Part shown: piece by piece, positions 1 through 10,758 of the stretch | Layout: every line of letters begins with the position of its first letter | How positions within the stretch are numbered: position 1 is the first letter of the stretch | Source of the DNA: Gluconacetobacter johannae | GTDB lineage: Bacteria; Pseudomonadota; Alphaproteobacteria; Acetobacterales; Acetobacteraceae | Direction: 5' to 3' | NCBI RefSeq assembly: GCF_025994435.1 | Contig: NZ_BAQK01000036.1 | Span: 62,001-126,000, forward strand | DNA: 64,000 nucleotides | Notes under the pieces: model-generated | Database searches by the model: none | Seen by the model: only the letters and a program-made list of their open reading frames with translations | What the model was told of the DNA's origin: nothing | Program-made: the position numbers and the translations under genes

Positions 1-2
1 CC

Positions 3-2591
3 CCGGCGGGCGAGGAAATGGCAGCCCTGGCCGTCAGGATGGAACGCGCCGGCTGGGCCTGGGGCCGCAGCGTGCTGGCGGCATTGGGCACCGGGACGTC
101 CCTGCCCCCCGAGGCCCTGCAACCGGGCGATGCCATCCGCGTCTGGCGACGCCTGCCGAAATGGGAGGACGCCGCCCCCCGCCCGCCACCGGCCAATCAT
201 CCGGTGTCGGCCGCCGACGCCCGCCGCCGGCTGGGCGAGATTCTGGGCCCCGATGCGGAAACCCGGGTCGGGCAGGCCGATTTCGCCGGCGCGGCGTCCG
301 CCGCCTTCGCACCGCGCCTGGTCCGGGGCGACCCGCATATGGTGCTGGCCGAGGCCGGCACAGGCACCGGCAAGACGCTGGGCTATGTCGCGCCCGCCAG
401 CCTGTGGGCGGAACGCAATGGCGGCACGGTCTGGATCAGCACCTATACCCGCCATCTGCAACGGCAGATCGAGGCCGAACTGGCCCGGCTCTATCCCGAC
501 GCCACCGAGCGGCGCAGGCATGTCGTCCTGCGGAAGGGACGGGAAAACTATCTCTGCCTCCTGAACATGGAGGAGACGGTGAATATCGCCGGCGCGCGCG
601 GCGCGGCGCATGGCAGCCTGATCGGCCTGTCGCTGGTCGCGCGCTGGGCGGGGGTCACGGCCGACGGGGACCTCACGGGGGGCGATCTGCCCGGCTGGTT
701 CGGCGACCTGTTCGGACGCGGGCTGCTGGCGGGCATCGCCGACCGGCGGGGCGAGTGCATCCATGGCGCCTGCCCCCATTACCAGCGCTGCTTCGTCGAA
801 CATTCCATCCGCCGGGCGCGGGACGCCGACCTGGTGATCGCCAACCATGCCCTGGTGATGAGCCAGGCCGCCTGGCACGCCATGGACGGCGACGAGGCGG
901 CGGATGAGGACAATATCCCCACCCGCTACGTCTTCGACGAGGGCCATCACGTGATGGACGCCGCCGACAGCGCATTCTCCGCCGAACTGTCGGGGCTGGA
1001 GGCCGCCGAGTTGCGCCGCTGGCTGCTGGGCGCCGAAGGCGCGCGGTCCCGCGCGCGGGGGCTGAAACGGCGGCTGGACGATCTGGTCGTGGGCTATCCC
1101 CGCCTGGAAGCGCCACTCGAGGCCGCGTTGCAGGCCGCCCACGCCCTGCCCGCGCCCGGCTGGTCCGGCCGTCTGGCGGATGCGTGGCATGCGACGACCG
1201 AAACGGCGGAGATGTCGGTCGGCCCTGCGGGCTTGCCCCGGTCCCCGCCGGCGCTGCCCGGTCCGAATGACGCCGCATTGCCCAATCCGACCGAATGGCT
1301 GCTGCATCTTCTGGGACAGCAGGCGCTGGCCCGGTCCACGACGCGCGCCCCTGATGGCGGACACCGGCCCGGCGCGATCGAATGCGACCTGCACCCCGTG
1401 CCCGACGCGGTCCTGCCGGCCGCCGCCGGCCTGGCGCGCTCGCTCGACCGGCTGGCCACGGCGCTCCGCACGCTGGTGGACCGCCTGCTGGAGCGGCTGG
1501 AGGACGACACGGCCGAACTCGATTCGGCCACCCGCGAGCGAATCGAGGCCGGAGTACGGACCATTCGCCGCCGGGCCCTGAGCCGGGTGGACGGGTGGGT
1601 CTCCATGCTCCGCGGCCTCGGCGCGCCCGCCGACGAGGGCGCGACACCGCAGCATGTCGACTTCATCCGGCTGGACCGGCGCGAAGGGCAACGCGCGGGC
1701 GAGCACGATGTCGGGCTGCATCGCCACTGGCTCGACCCCACCATTCCCTTCGCGACCGTCCTGGCCGCCCCCGCCCATGGCATCCTGGTGACGTCGGCGA
1801 CCCTGCGCGACGAGAACGGGCGAACCGACGGCGAGGAGACCGAGCGCGCGTGGGAGGCCGCCGAGGCCCGGACCGGCGCCAGCCACCTGCCCTCGCCCGC
1901 GATCCGGGCATCGCTGGCAAGCCCCTTCGATTATCAGCGCCAGAGCCGCGCCTTCATCGTGAACGACATTCCCCACGACGATATCGGCGCGCTGGCCGGC
2001 GCCTACCGGACATTGTTCCTGGCGGCCGGCGGCGGCGGGCTGGGCCTGTTCACCGCCATCTCGCGCCTGCGCGCCGTCCACCAGCGCCTGTCGCGGCCGC
2101 TGGAGGAGGCGGGCATTCCACTGTACGCGCAGCATGTCGACGGCATGGACAACGCGACGCTGGTCGACATCTTCCGCTCGGAAGCCAATTCCTGCCTGCT
2201 GGGAACGGATGCGATGCGCGACGGGGTGGACGTGCCCGGCCGGTCGCTGCGCCTGGTGGTGTTCGAGCGCGTGCCCTGGCCGCGCCCCGATATCCTGCAT
2301 CGCGAGCGGCGCCTGCATCTGTCGCACGGCGCGCCCGGCGCGTATGACGACCGGATCGCGCGCCTGCGGCTGCGCCAGGCGTTCGGCCGCCTGATCCGCA
2401 GCGGCGGGGACCGCGGGGTCTTCGTCCTGCTGGACCGGCGCGCGCCCACGCGCCTGCTGTCGGCCTTCCCCGAGGGCGTGGCCGTGCGCCGCGCGGGGCT
2501 GCGGGACGTCGCGCGCGACCTCGCGGCCTTCCTGCATCAACATGAAAACGGGGAGGACGGCATCCCGTCCTCCCCGCCTGCATTGTCTTAA
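3..2591 (+). CDS. DinG/XPD-type ATP-dependent DNA helicase, 5' end outside the window
   Basis: Superfamily 2 DNA helicase of the DinG/XPD type, expected to unwind damaged or structured DNA in the cytoplasm. Counting from the first ATG in the window (position 18), the Walker A motif GTGTGKT lies near residue 115. Four cysteines near residues 179, 246, 251 and 258 (C...C-x4-C-x6-C) match the Fe-S cluster of XPD/DinG enzymes. The Walker B box is DEGH near residue 307, and a conserved C-terminal helicase segment ends in a QAFGRLIRS-type motif VI. The frame stays open from position 18 back to the window edge, so the real N-terminus is probably upstream and the ATG at 18 is only a default. The last 15 or so codons are formed by the inverted repeat that serves as the cspA terminator on the other strand, so the C-terminal tail is probably not functional sequence. 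Family assignment is firm; exact substrate is not known. Confidence 0.9.
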   Translation, partial: PAGEEMAALAVRMERAGWAWGRSVLAALGTGTSLPPEALQPGDAIRVWRRLPKWEDAAPRPPPANHPVSAADARRRLGEILGPDAETRVGQADFAGAASAAFAPRLVRGDPHMVLAEAGTGTGKTLGYVAPASLWAERNGGTVWISTYTRHLQRQIEAELARLYPDATERRRHVVLRKGRENYLCLLNMEETVNIAGARGAAHGSLIGLSLVARWAGVTADGDLTGGDLPGWFGDLFGRGLLAGIADRRGECIHGACPHYQRCFVEHSIRRARDADLVIANHALVMSQAAWHAMDGDEAADEDNIPTRYVFDEGHHVMDAADSAFSAELSGLEAAELRRWLLGAEGARSRARGLKRRLDDLVVGYPRLEAPLEAALQAAHALPAPGWSGRLADAWHATTETAEMSVGPAGLPRSPPALPGPNDAALPNPTEWLLHLLGQQALARSTTRAPDGGHRPGAIECDLHPVPDAVLPAAAGLARSLDRLATALRTLVDRLLERLEDDTAELDSATRERIEAGVRTIRRRALSRVDGWVSMLRGLGAPADEGATPQHVDFIRLDRREGQRAGEHDVGLHRHWLDPTIPFATVLAAPAHGILVTSATLRDENGRTDGEETERAWEAAEARTGASHLPSPAIRASLASPFDYQRQSRAFIVNDIPHDDIGALAGAYRTLFLAAGGGGLGLFTAISRLRAVHQRLSRPLEEAGIPLYAQHVDGMDNATLVDIFRSEANSCLLGTDAMRDGVDVPGRSLRLVVFERVPWPRPDILHRERRLHLSHGAPGAYDDRIARLRLRQAFGRLIRSGGDRGVFVLLDRRAPTRLLSAFPEGVAVRRAGLRDVARDLAAFLHQHENGEDGIPSSPPALS
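2545..2575 (-). terminator. Rho-independent terminator of cspA, inside the helicase 3' end
   Basis: A perfect 11-bp stem (2550-2560 with 2565-2575, loop CATC) is followed on the minus strand by GTTTTC. It lies about 55 nt past the cspA stop codon, a normal distance for a terminator. It sits wholly inside the last codons of the convergent helicase gene. Confidence 0.75.
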
Positions 2592-2630
2592 CGCGTCCAG
2601 GTCGAACGCGTTAAACCCTGGAATGCCGGA

Positions 2631-2834
2631 TCAGAGCGGCTTCAGGTTCGACGCCGCCGCCTTGCCGCGCTCGGTCACGACGTCGTAGCTGACGCGCTGG
2701 TTCTCGTTCAGCCCGCGCAGGCCGGCGGCCTGGACGGCGGTGATGTGAACGAACACATCCTTGCCGCCATCTTCAGGCATGATGAAGCCGAAGCCCTTGG
2801 TCGCATTGAACCATTTCACAGTTCCGGTAGCCAT
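2631..2834 (-). CDS. cspA: Cold-shock protein, CspA family
   Basis: A 67-residue single cold-shock domain protein, the normal length for the family. It carries RNP1 (KGFGFI, residues 14-19) and RNP2 (VFVHI, around residues 27-31), the aromatic strands that bind single-stranded RNA or DNA. Members act as RNA chaperones or antiterminators in the cytoplasm. The start is fixed by AAGGA about 8 nt upstream of the ATG. It is monocistronic: the terminator at 2545-2575 lies downstream and the groEL terminator lies upstream. Bacteria usually have several csp paralogues and not all are cold-induced. The upstream region shows a TTGACA on the minus strand (2993-2988) but no convincing -10, so I make no claim about its promoter. 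Confidence 0.95.
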   Translation of the reverse strand: MATGTVKWFNATKGFGFIMPEDGGKDVFVHITAVQAAGLRGLNENQRVSYDVVTERGKAAASNLKPL

Positions 2835-3028
2835 AGTCGTCTTTCCTTATTCGCCTTGTCCGGCCGCTTGCCCGACATCCGGGTTCTCGGACCATCGACG
2901 CTCGAAGAACCGGAATCCGGGTTCCACCCGCTCCGCGTTCACACGCCGATCATGCCAGTGTCCATGGGCGCATGGATCGTGGTGCCTTGTCAATTCGCAG
3001 ACGGGCGAGCACGAAATTCGATGGAATC

Positions 3029-3070
3029 AAAAAAAGAGGGGACCGCCCACGCATGGACGGTCCCCTCTTT
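3029..3070 (-). terminator. Strong Rho-independent terminator of groESL
   Basis: A perfect 13-bp stem (3033-3045 with 3058-3070) with a 12-nt loop is followed on the minus strand by an uninterrupted T tract (the A run at 3029-3035). The loop can form a further short CCA/TGG stem. It lies about 65 nt past the groEL stop and is the clearest intrinsic terminator in the window. Confidence 0.92.
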
Positions 3071-3088
3071 CCGTACGTCCGGACGCTG

Positions 3089-3120
3089 CCCCGGCGATGG
3101 TCCGAAGACCGTCGCCGGGG
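3089..3120 (-). other. Stable hairpin with cUUCGg tetraloop after groEL
   Basis: A 14-bp stem (3089-3102 with 3107-3120, one G-T wobble) closes a four-base loop. On the groEL-sense strand the loop reads C-TTCG-G, the exceptionally stable cUUCGg tetraloop. It starts 13 nt past the groEL stop and lies just before the T-tract terminator. It has no T run of its own, so a role in protecting the mRNA 3' end is more likely than termination; that role is inference. Confidence 0.7.
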
Positions 3121-3133
3121 CAGGCTCCATGGA

Positions 3134-4774
<1,641 letters not shown>

Positions 4775-4828
4775 ATCAGAATTCTCCTGTAGGAAACTTG
4801 TCGATCAGAATGGAAAGGAACAGAAACG

Positions 4829-5119
4829 TCAGGCGATCACGCCCATGATGTCGCTTTCCTTCATGATCAGCAGCTCCTCGCCGTTGATCTTCACTTCGGT
4901 GCCGGACCATTTGCCGAACAGCACCTTGTCGCCGGCCTTGACGTCCAGGGCCACGATCTGTCCCTGCTCGTTCCGCGCGCCGGGGCCGACGGAGATGACC
5001 TCGCCCTCCATGGGCTTTTCCTTGGCGGTGTCGGGAATGATGATGCCGCCAGCCGTCTTTTCCTCGCCGGTCAGGCGACGGACGACCACGCGGTCATGCA
5101 GGGGCCGAAAATTCGTCAT
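4829..5119 (-). CDS. groES: Co-chaperonin GroES (Hsp10)
   Basis: The 96-residue lid subunit of the GroEL chamber. It has the family N-terminus FRPLHDRVVVRR, the mobile-loop region KTAGGIIIPDTA and the C-terminal DIMGV. The frame continues upstream to 5218, but homologues start at this ATG and a GGAG lies 9 nt before it (5129-5132), so the longer start is rejected. First gene of groESL; a leader of about 80 nt separates it from the CIRCE operator at 5203-5229. Expected to be repressed by HrcA and induced by heat. Confidence 0.98.
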   Translation of the reverse strand: MTNFRPLHDRVVVRRLTGEEKTAGGIIIPDTAKEKPMEGEVISVGPGARNEQGQIVALDVKAGDKVLFGKWSGTEVKINGEELLIMKESDIMGVIA

Positions 5120-5202
5120 TATGGATCGCTCCACATCAAAAAAGGTAACGCCCTTGAATAAGCGACGCCACCGGGTTGGCGCGCGCGCCAGGCCGCATCG
5201 CT

Positions 5203-5229
5203 TTGGCACTCTCCGCACGAGAGTGCCAG
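5203..5229 (-). promoter_or_regulatory. CIRCE operator (HrcA binding site)
   Basis: The sequence TTGGCACTC-N9-GAGTGCCAG is an inverted repeat with a 9-bp spacer and perfect 8-bp arms (5204-5211 and 5221-5228). The CIRCE consensus is TTAGCACTC-N9-GAGTGCTAA, so 15 of the 18 arm positions match. It lies immediately downstream of the predicted promoter and upstream of groES, the standard place for HrcA repression. hrcA itself is not in the window. Confidence 0.93.
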
Positions 5230-5233
5230 CAAC

Positions 5234-5262
5234 AGGTAGGGTCCGTCCCCATTCCTGTCAAG
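5234..5262 (-). promoter_or_regulatory. Heat-shock (RpoH-type) promoter of groESL
   Basis: On the minus strand CTTGAC (5262-5257) is followed after 16 nt by CCTACCT (5240-5234). This resembles the alphaproteobacterial sigma-32 consensus CTTGAC-N16/17-CYTATNT with one mismatch in the -10. The same TTGACA could serve as a sigma-70 -35. Transcription would begin at or just before the CIRCE element. Confidence 0.6.
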
Positions 5263-5387
5263 GATCGGCAGCACTTTCTTTCGGGCGCTGCCAAGGTTCT
5301 GGGAATAAAAGAATTTTTGTTGAATATGTCAGGGGCTTCCCGCACGCTCGGCCCATCAGCAACCGTCGATCATGCAGCGAGGCGTCC

Positions 5388-5648
5388 ATGACCCTTCGGC
5401 TTCAGCTCCGCGACTACCGCCTGACCACGGCCGAAATCCTGTATTGCCTGCCCGATCATCCGGCCCTTCTGCAATCCTATGTCTGGCAGGACATGGACCT
5501 GGCCCCGTCCTATCCCCAATTGCGACGCTTCCTCGACTTCTGGTCGCGCACGCTCGAGGGACGCCTGCATTCGGTCCGCGTGGCGTCGCAGACGCTGATC
5601 GCGCCGCCCTCGGTCACCTGCGCGCGGGCCTGCCTCACGCTACATTGA
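5388..5648 (+). CDS. usg: Usg family protein
   Basis: An 86-residue protein of the Usg family, small alphaproteobacterial proteins named from the tryptophan operon and still without a known function. The core LTTAEILYCLPDHPALLQS, then VWQD-DLAP and the RRFLDFW segment match the family closely. The C-terminus after the HSVRVA segment departs from what I recall of the family. The open frame runs far upstream through the groES region, but family homology begins at this ATG. It is divergent from groES and ends 22 nt from the convergent DUF4169 gene. No membrane segment or catalytic motif is visible. Confidence 0.85.
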   Translation: MTLRLQLRDYRLTTAEILYCLPDHPALLQSYVWQDMDLAPSYPQLRRFLDFWSRTLEGRLHSVRVASQTLIAPPSVTCARACLTLH

Positions 5649-5670
5649 TCGGGCCGCGCCATCCCGGGCC

Positions 5671-5868
5671 TCAGCGCGGGCCGGGGTCCGGTTCGCGTTC
5701 CACGCGCGCGCCGTCCAGCGTGCGCGTGGCGCGCCCCGCTTCCTGCGACTGCCGGTCGCGCTCGGTGCGGGTCCGGCCGTGCAGGACCCGGTTTTCGGCC
5801 GCGACCTGCGCCTGTTCGGCGCGCGCCTTGCGTTTTCGGACCTGCCGCAAATTGACGATTTCGGCCAT
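5671..5868 (-). CDS. DUF4169 family small basic protein
   Basis: A 65-residue, highly charged, probably helical protein. The start (EIVNLRQVRKRKARAEQ) followed by AAENR and GRT-ER repeats of Arg/Glu matches DUF4169, a small alphaproteobacterial family of unknown function. A purine-rich GAGGGGG precedes the ATG. It is divergent from the dienelactone hydrolase gene with only 37 nt between the two start codons, so the two promoters must overlap or one gene must be read from further away. The C-terminus is rich in Arg, Glu and Pro and probably disordered. Confidence 0.75.
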   Translation of the reverse strand: MAEIVNLRQVRKRKARAEQAQVAAENRVLHGRTRTERDRQSQEAGRATRTLDGARVEREPDPGPR

Positions 5869-5905
5869 GGTTCCCCCTCATTCGCGCAACAGGAGGACCC
5901 TGCCC

Positions 5906-6580
5906 ATGGGCACGACCACGACCCTGACCGCATCGGACGGCCACACCCTGTCGGCCTACAGGGCCGGCGCGCCGGACGCCCCCCGCGCCCTTGTGGTGGT
6001 GCAGGAAATTTTCGGTGTCAATCACCACATCCGCGCGGTGTGCGACGGCTTCGCGGCGGACGGCTATCGTGTCGTGGCCCCGGCACTGTTCGACCGGGCG
6101 GAACGCGATGTCGAACTGGCGTACGACACGCAGGGGGTGCAGACCGGGCTACGGCTTCGCGCGGCCATCCCGGCGGACAAAACCCTGCTGGACGTGGTGG
6201 CGGCCGCCGACGCGCTGGATGATGGCAAGGGCGGCGGCAAGGTGGGCATCATCGGCTATTGCTGGGGCGGCACCGTGGCCTGGATGGCGGCGGCGCGGAC
6301 GCGGGCCTTCGCCGCCGCCGTCGGGTGGTATGGCGGCGGCATCGCGGCCCAGAACGACCTGGTTCCGCATTGCCCGGTGCAACTGCATTTCGGCGAGACC
6401 GACGGGTCGATCCCGCTGTCGGACGTCGCGGCCATCCGCGCCGCGCATCCGAATGTGGACATCCTGACCTACCCCCACGTCGGCCATGGATTCGGCTGTT
6501 CCGAGCGCGACAGCTTCAACGCCGCCGCCACGCAACTGGCCCGCACGCGCAGCCTGGCGTTCCTGGCCCGCCACCTGTAG
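5906..6580 (+). CDS. Dienelactone hydrolase family protein
   Basis: A 224-residue cytoplasmic alpha/beta hydrolase of the carboxymethylenebutenolidase (dienelactone hydrolase) family. The catalytic triad is visible: nucleophile Cys in GYCWGG (about residue 117), Asp in GETDGSIP (about residue 166) and His in GHGF (about residue 197). An early conserved EIFGVN motif also fits. The start is fixed by a perfect AGGAGG at 5891-5896. There are no aromatic-degradation genes nearby, so the physiological ester or lactone substrate cannot be inferred. The 3' end forms a hairpin shared with convergent mtnP. Confidence 0.88.
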   Translation: MGTTTTLTASDGHTLSAYRAGAPDAPRALVVVQEIFGVNHHIRAVCDGFAADGYRVVAPALFDRAERDVELAYDTQGVQTGLRLRAAIPADKTLLDVVAAADALDDGKGGGKVGIIGYCWGGTVAWMAAARTRAFAAAVGWYGGGIAAQNDLVPHCPVQLHFGETDGSIPLSDVAAIRAAHPNVDILTYPHVGHGFGCSERDSFNAAATQLARTRSLAFLARHL

Positions 6581-6589
6581 GCGGGCCAG
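6563..6589. terminator. Possible bidirectional hairpin between dienelactone hydrolase and mtnP
   Basis: A perfect 10-bp GC-rich stem (6563-6572 with 6580-6589, loop ACCTGTA) spans the hydrolase stop codon and lies 8 nt past the end of mtnP. Neither side has a T tract, so termination efficiency is uncertain. Confidence 0.4.
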
Positions 6590-6596
6590 CATTCCG

Positions 6597-7497
<901 letters not shown>

Positions 7498-7508
<11 letters not shown>

Positions 7509-8274
7509 CGGACCAGACTTTCCGTTTGAGGATGAACGCCAGGATGGCGAGGAACAGAAGATAGAGCGTGACCTGAACGCCCAGGCGGTGACGTTCGGCC
7601 AGATGCGGCTGCGCCGCCCAGGCCAGGAAAGTGGTGACGTCGCGCGCTTCCTGCGCGGTGGTGGCCGTCGTGCCGTCGGCGTACTCCACCTGCCCGTCAC
7701 GCAGCGGCGGCGGCATCCCGATTTCGAAATTGGCGGCGTACGGGTTGTAGAATGCCCCGGCATTGGTCGGCACGAAACCCGGCGGGGCCGGGCGATAGCC
7801 GGTCAGCAGCGCATAGATCCGGTCCGGCCCGCCGGGATAGACCAGAGCCAGCCGCGACTGGTCGGGCGGCGGGGCGCCGTTGTTGGCGGCCGCGGCGGCC
7901 TCGACGCTGGCGAAGGGCTGGCGGAAATGATCGGCGGCGGTGGCCGGTCGCATGACCGCCGCCCCCTGCGCGTCCACGCCCCCCGGCACGCTCTGGCCGG
8001 CGGCGATCTGGCGCACCTGTTCGTCCGTCAAGCCGATCGACGTCAGGTCCCCATAGGTCATGCCGTTCAGCGAATGGCAGGCCGAGCACACCTGGGCATA
8101 GACCGCATAGCCGCGCTGGACCGCAGCCATGTCGAAACGGCCGAGCGGGCCGGCGAAGCTCCACGCCTGCGGCGCGGCGACCTCGTGCCGGCGTTCCTGG
8201 GCACGGGCGGAACCGGGGGCGGCCGCCATCAGGATTGCGCCGGCCGCGACCGACGCCAGAATGACGGCCCTCAT
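7498..8274 (-). CDS. petC: Cytochrome c1 subunit of the bc1 complex
   Basis: A 258-residue membrane-anchored c-type cytochrome of the ubiquinol-cytochrome c reductase. A Sec signal peptide ends near ARA-QE (about residue 25). The haem motif CSACH is near residue 62, a probable axial Met lies in the IGMPPPL motif, and one C-terminal helix (residues about 232-252) anchors it with KRK on the cytoplasmic side. The ATG overlaps the petB stop as ATGA, and the 3' end overlaps mtnP by 11 nt. Haem and axial ligands appear intact. No Rieske gene accompanies it. Confidence 0.95.
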
Positions 8275-9506
8275 GCGCCCGCATCCAGGCCGGAGGAGAT
8301 ACTGCGCGGCAGGATGACCCCGCGCTCCAGCCGCTTTGACAGCGGCAGCAGAACCAGGAAATGCGCGAAATAATAGGCCAGCGCCACACGCCCCACGATC
8401 ATCCATCCCCCTTCGGCATGATGCCGCCCGACCAGCCCCAGCAGGACGAAGGAAGCGACCAGCGCCACCATGCCCACCCGATAGACCGGGCGAAACCGCG
8501 CCGAGCGGATCGGCGAGGTATCCAGCCAGGGCACCAGGAACAGGACCAGGATCGACCCCACCGCCGCCAGCAGGCCGCCGAACTTGGACGGCACGGATTG
8601 CAGCATCCCGTAGAAGGGCAGGAAATACCATTCGGGTTCGATGTCCGCGGGGGTATGCAGCGGATTGGCCGGGCGGAAATTCTCGGCCTCGAACATCAGG
8701 TTCGGCAGGAAGAATACCAGCACGGCGAACAGCAGCGCGAACAGGATCAGGCCGACCGCGTCCTTGCTTGTATAATAGGGGTGGAAGGTCAGCGTATCGC
8801 GCGGCTCCTTCGGTTCGATCCCCAGGGGGTTGTTCGATCCGGTGACATGCAGGGCCGCGACATGCAGGACAACCACGCCCAGCACCGCGAACGCCAGCAC
8901 GAAATGCAGCACGAAGAAGCGATGCAGCGACACGTCACCCGGCGCGTCCCCGCCCTGCAGGAAATGTTCCAGCCACGGGCCGATGCCGGGGATGGCGTCC
9001 ACCGCCTTGCCCGCGACGTCGGCGCCCCAGTACGACATCTGCCCCCACGGCAGGACGTACCCCGCGAACGCGGTGAACATCACCATGACCAGCAGCAGCA
9101 GCCCGGTCAGCCACAGCACCTCGCGCGGGCGCTTGTACGACCCGTAATACAGCCCACGGAACAGATGCACGTACAGCGCCGCCAGAAACAGGCTGGCGCC
9201 CGTGACATGGATCGAACGCAACAGCCACCCGCTGGGCAACTGGCGCTCGATCGCCTCGACCGACGCGAAGGCGCCGGCGGCGGTCGGCGTATAGTTCACC
9301 GCCAGGAAGATGCCGGTCGCCAGCATCACCAGCAGCACGACCGTCAGGATCGCCCCGAAATTCCACAACCCGTTCAGGTTCCTGGGCGTCGGATAGTCGA
9401 TATATTCCTGCCGGAAGCCCGATACGACCGGAAGGCGCGCGTCCAGCCATGCGGCCGCCCCTTCGCCCTTCCCGCCCGTCACGTCACCGGAACCCGCGTC
9501 CGTCAT
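8271..9506 (-). CDS. petB: Cytochrome b subunit of the bc1 complex
   Basis: A 411-residue integral membrane cytochrome b. It carries both haems through paired histidines in helix B (IHVTGASL...YVHL) and helix D (FFVLHFV...VVLHV), and it has the Qo-site PEWY motif (in IEPEWYFLPFYGML). It oxidises ubiquinol in the cytoplasmic membrane. The start is supported by GGAAGGA about 7 nt upstream. First gene of petB-petC-mtnP, divergent from hemF with 185 nt between. The Rieske gene petA, which normally comes first in alphaproteobacterial petABC operons, is absent from this position and from the whole window. Confidence 0.96.
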   Translation of the reverse strand: MTDAGSGDVTGGKGEGAAAWLDARLPVVSGFRQEYIDYPTPRNLNGLWNFGAILTVVLLVMLATGIFLAVNYTPTAAGAFASVEAIERQLPSGWLLRSIHVTGASLFLAALYVHLFRGLYYGSYKRPREVLWLTGLLLLVMVMFTAFAGYVLPWGQMSYWGADVAGKAVDAIPGIGPWLEHFLQGGDAPGDVSLHRFFVLHFVLAFAVLGVVVLHVAALHVTGSNNPLGIEPKEPRDTLTFHPYYTSKDAVGLILFALLFAVLVFFLPNLMFEAENFRPANPLHTPADIEPEWYFLPFYGMLQSVPSKFGGLLAAVGSILVLFLVPWLDTSPIRSARFRPVYRVGMVALVASFVLLGLVGRHHAEGGWMIVGRVALAYYFAHFLVLLPLSKRLERGVILPRSISSGLDAGA

Positions 9507-9691
9507 CCATCCATCCTTCCGTGCCGTTCCCGCACCCGCGGGCCGGCGCGTTCACCATACGCCCGGCCGCCGTCCGGGCGGACGGCTGGCTTTTGCCCTC
9601 CTTACCGGCGAGGCCCCCCTTCTTGCAATCGTCCGCGCAAACAGGCACCCGTAGGCCATCGACCGACGCAGACGCAGAAGATGGCCCGATA

Positions 9692-10594
9692 ATGACAGTA
9701 CCCCGCGCGCCCGTACCCCATGACGGCCTGAAGGACGAAGCCCGGACGTGGTTCGAAAACCTGCGCGACCGGATCTGTTCCGCCTTCGAACGGATCGAGG
9801 ACGAGGCCGGCGACGTCCAGACGCTGCCGGGCCGGACGCAGCCCGGCCGATTCGAACGCCAGGCCTGGGACCGGACGAACGAGGACGGCACACCCGGCGG
9901 CGGCGGCGTCATCAGCCTGATGCGCGGGCGGGTGTTCGAGAAGGTCGGCGTCAACGTATCGACCGTGTCGGGCAGTTTCAGCCCCGAATTCCGCACCACC
10001 ATCCCCGGCGCGATGGACGATCCGCGCTTCTTCGCGACAGGCATCAGCCTTGTCGCCCATATGTGCAGCCCGCTGGTGCCGGCCGCGCATTTCAATACCC
10101 GCATGATTATCACCACCCAGGGCTGGTTCGGCGGCGGCGGCGACATCACCCCGATGTTCCCCGACAGCGCCGAAGCCCAGGCCGACGCGGCAGTGTTCCA
10201 CGACGGGTTCCGCCTGGCCTGCGACCGGCATGACCCGGCCTACTACCCGCGCTTCAAGGACTGGTGCGACCGCTATTTCTTCCTGCCCCATCGCGGCGAG
10301 GCGCGCGGCCTGGGCGGGATCTTCTACGACCGGCTGGACAGTGGGGATGTCGGGGCCGATTTCGCCTTCACCCGCGATGTGGGGCTGGCGTTCCTCGACA
10401 CCTATCCCGCCATCGTGCGTGGGCGCATGGCCCAGCGCTGGACGCCCGCCCAACGCGAGGCACAACTGGTCCGGCGCGGGCGATACGCGGAATTCAACCT
10501 GATCCACGATCGCGGGACGCTGTTCGGCCTGAAGACGGGCGGAAACACCGAGGCGATCCTGATGAGTCTTCCCCCCGAAGTCCGCTGGCCGTAA
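9692..10594 (+). CDS. hemF: Oxygen-dependent coproporphyrinogen III oxidase
   Basis: A 300-residue aerobic coproporphyrinogen-III oxidase, which decarboxylates two propionates to vinyls using O2 in haem synthesis. Length and motifs match HemF: GGGGVISLMRG, the SGSFSPEFR loop, AHFNTRMI, the glycine-rich GWFGGGGDITPMFP and the C-terminal GGNTEAILMSLPP. ATG at 9692 is preceded by a weak purine stretch; no better in-frame start is seen. It is divergent from petB. A GC hairpin at 9569-9586 followed by TGGCTTTT lies in the leader region; I do not assign it a function. Confidence 0.97.
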   Translation: MTVPRAPVPHDGLKDEARTWFENLRDRICSAFERIEDEAGDVQTLPGRTQPGRFERQAWDRTNEDGTPGGGGVISLMRGRVFEKVGVNVSTVSGSFSPEFRTTIPGAMDDPRFFATGISLVAHMCSPLVPAAHFNTRMIITTQGWFGGGGDITPMFPDSAEAQADAAVFHDGFRLACDRHDPAYYPRFKDWCDRYFFLPHRGEARGLGGIFYDRLDSGDVGADFAFTRDVGLAFLDTYPAIVRGRMAQRWTPAQREAQLVRRGRYAEFNLIHDRGTLFGLKTGGNTEAILMSLPPEVRWP

Positions 10595-10758
10595 AGTCCC
10601 GCGCAAGCGCCATTCCGCGCGGGTCCCCACGCCCTGCCATAGACTTGCCCCATTTCGGCGCCAGACCGGCGGCCGGACCGGCCTTTGCCACGGAGTTCCA
10701 GATTTTGCCGTCTGCCCGACCCGCCGACATCGTTTGCAAGCCGTCCGGCCGGTCATAG

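Noticed and set aside
2988..2993. TTGACA on the minus strand upstream of cspA
   Set aside because: No -10 at 16-18 bp spacing; not enough for a promoter call.
5120..5218. 33-codon N-terminal extension of groES
   Set aside because: Homologues and the ribosome site fix the start at 5119; the extension would read through the leader.
9569..9586. GCCGTCCG-GG-CGGACGGC palindrome followed by TGGCTTTT before hemF
   Set aside because: The loop is too small for a full stem and no leader peptide or attenuator logic is visible; could be chance in a GC-rich region.
10598..10623. 7-bp GC stem after hemF
   Set aside because: Long loop, no T tract and a common occurrence in such GC-rich DNA.
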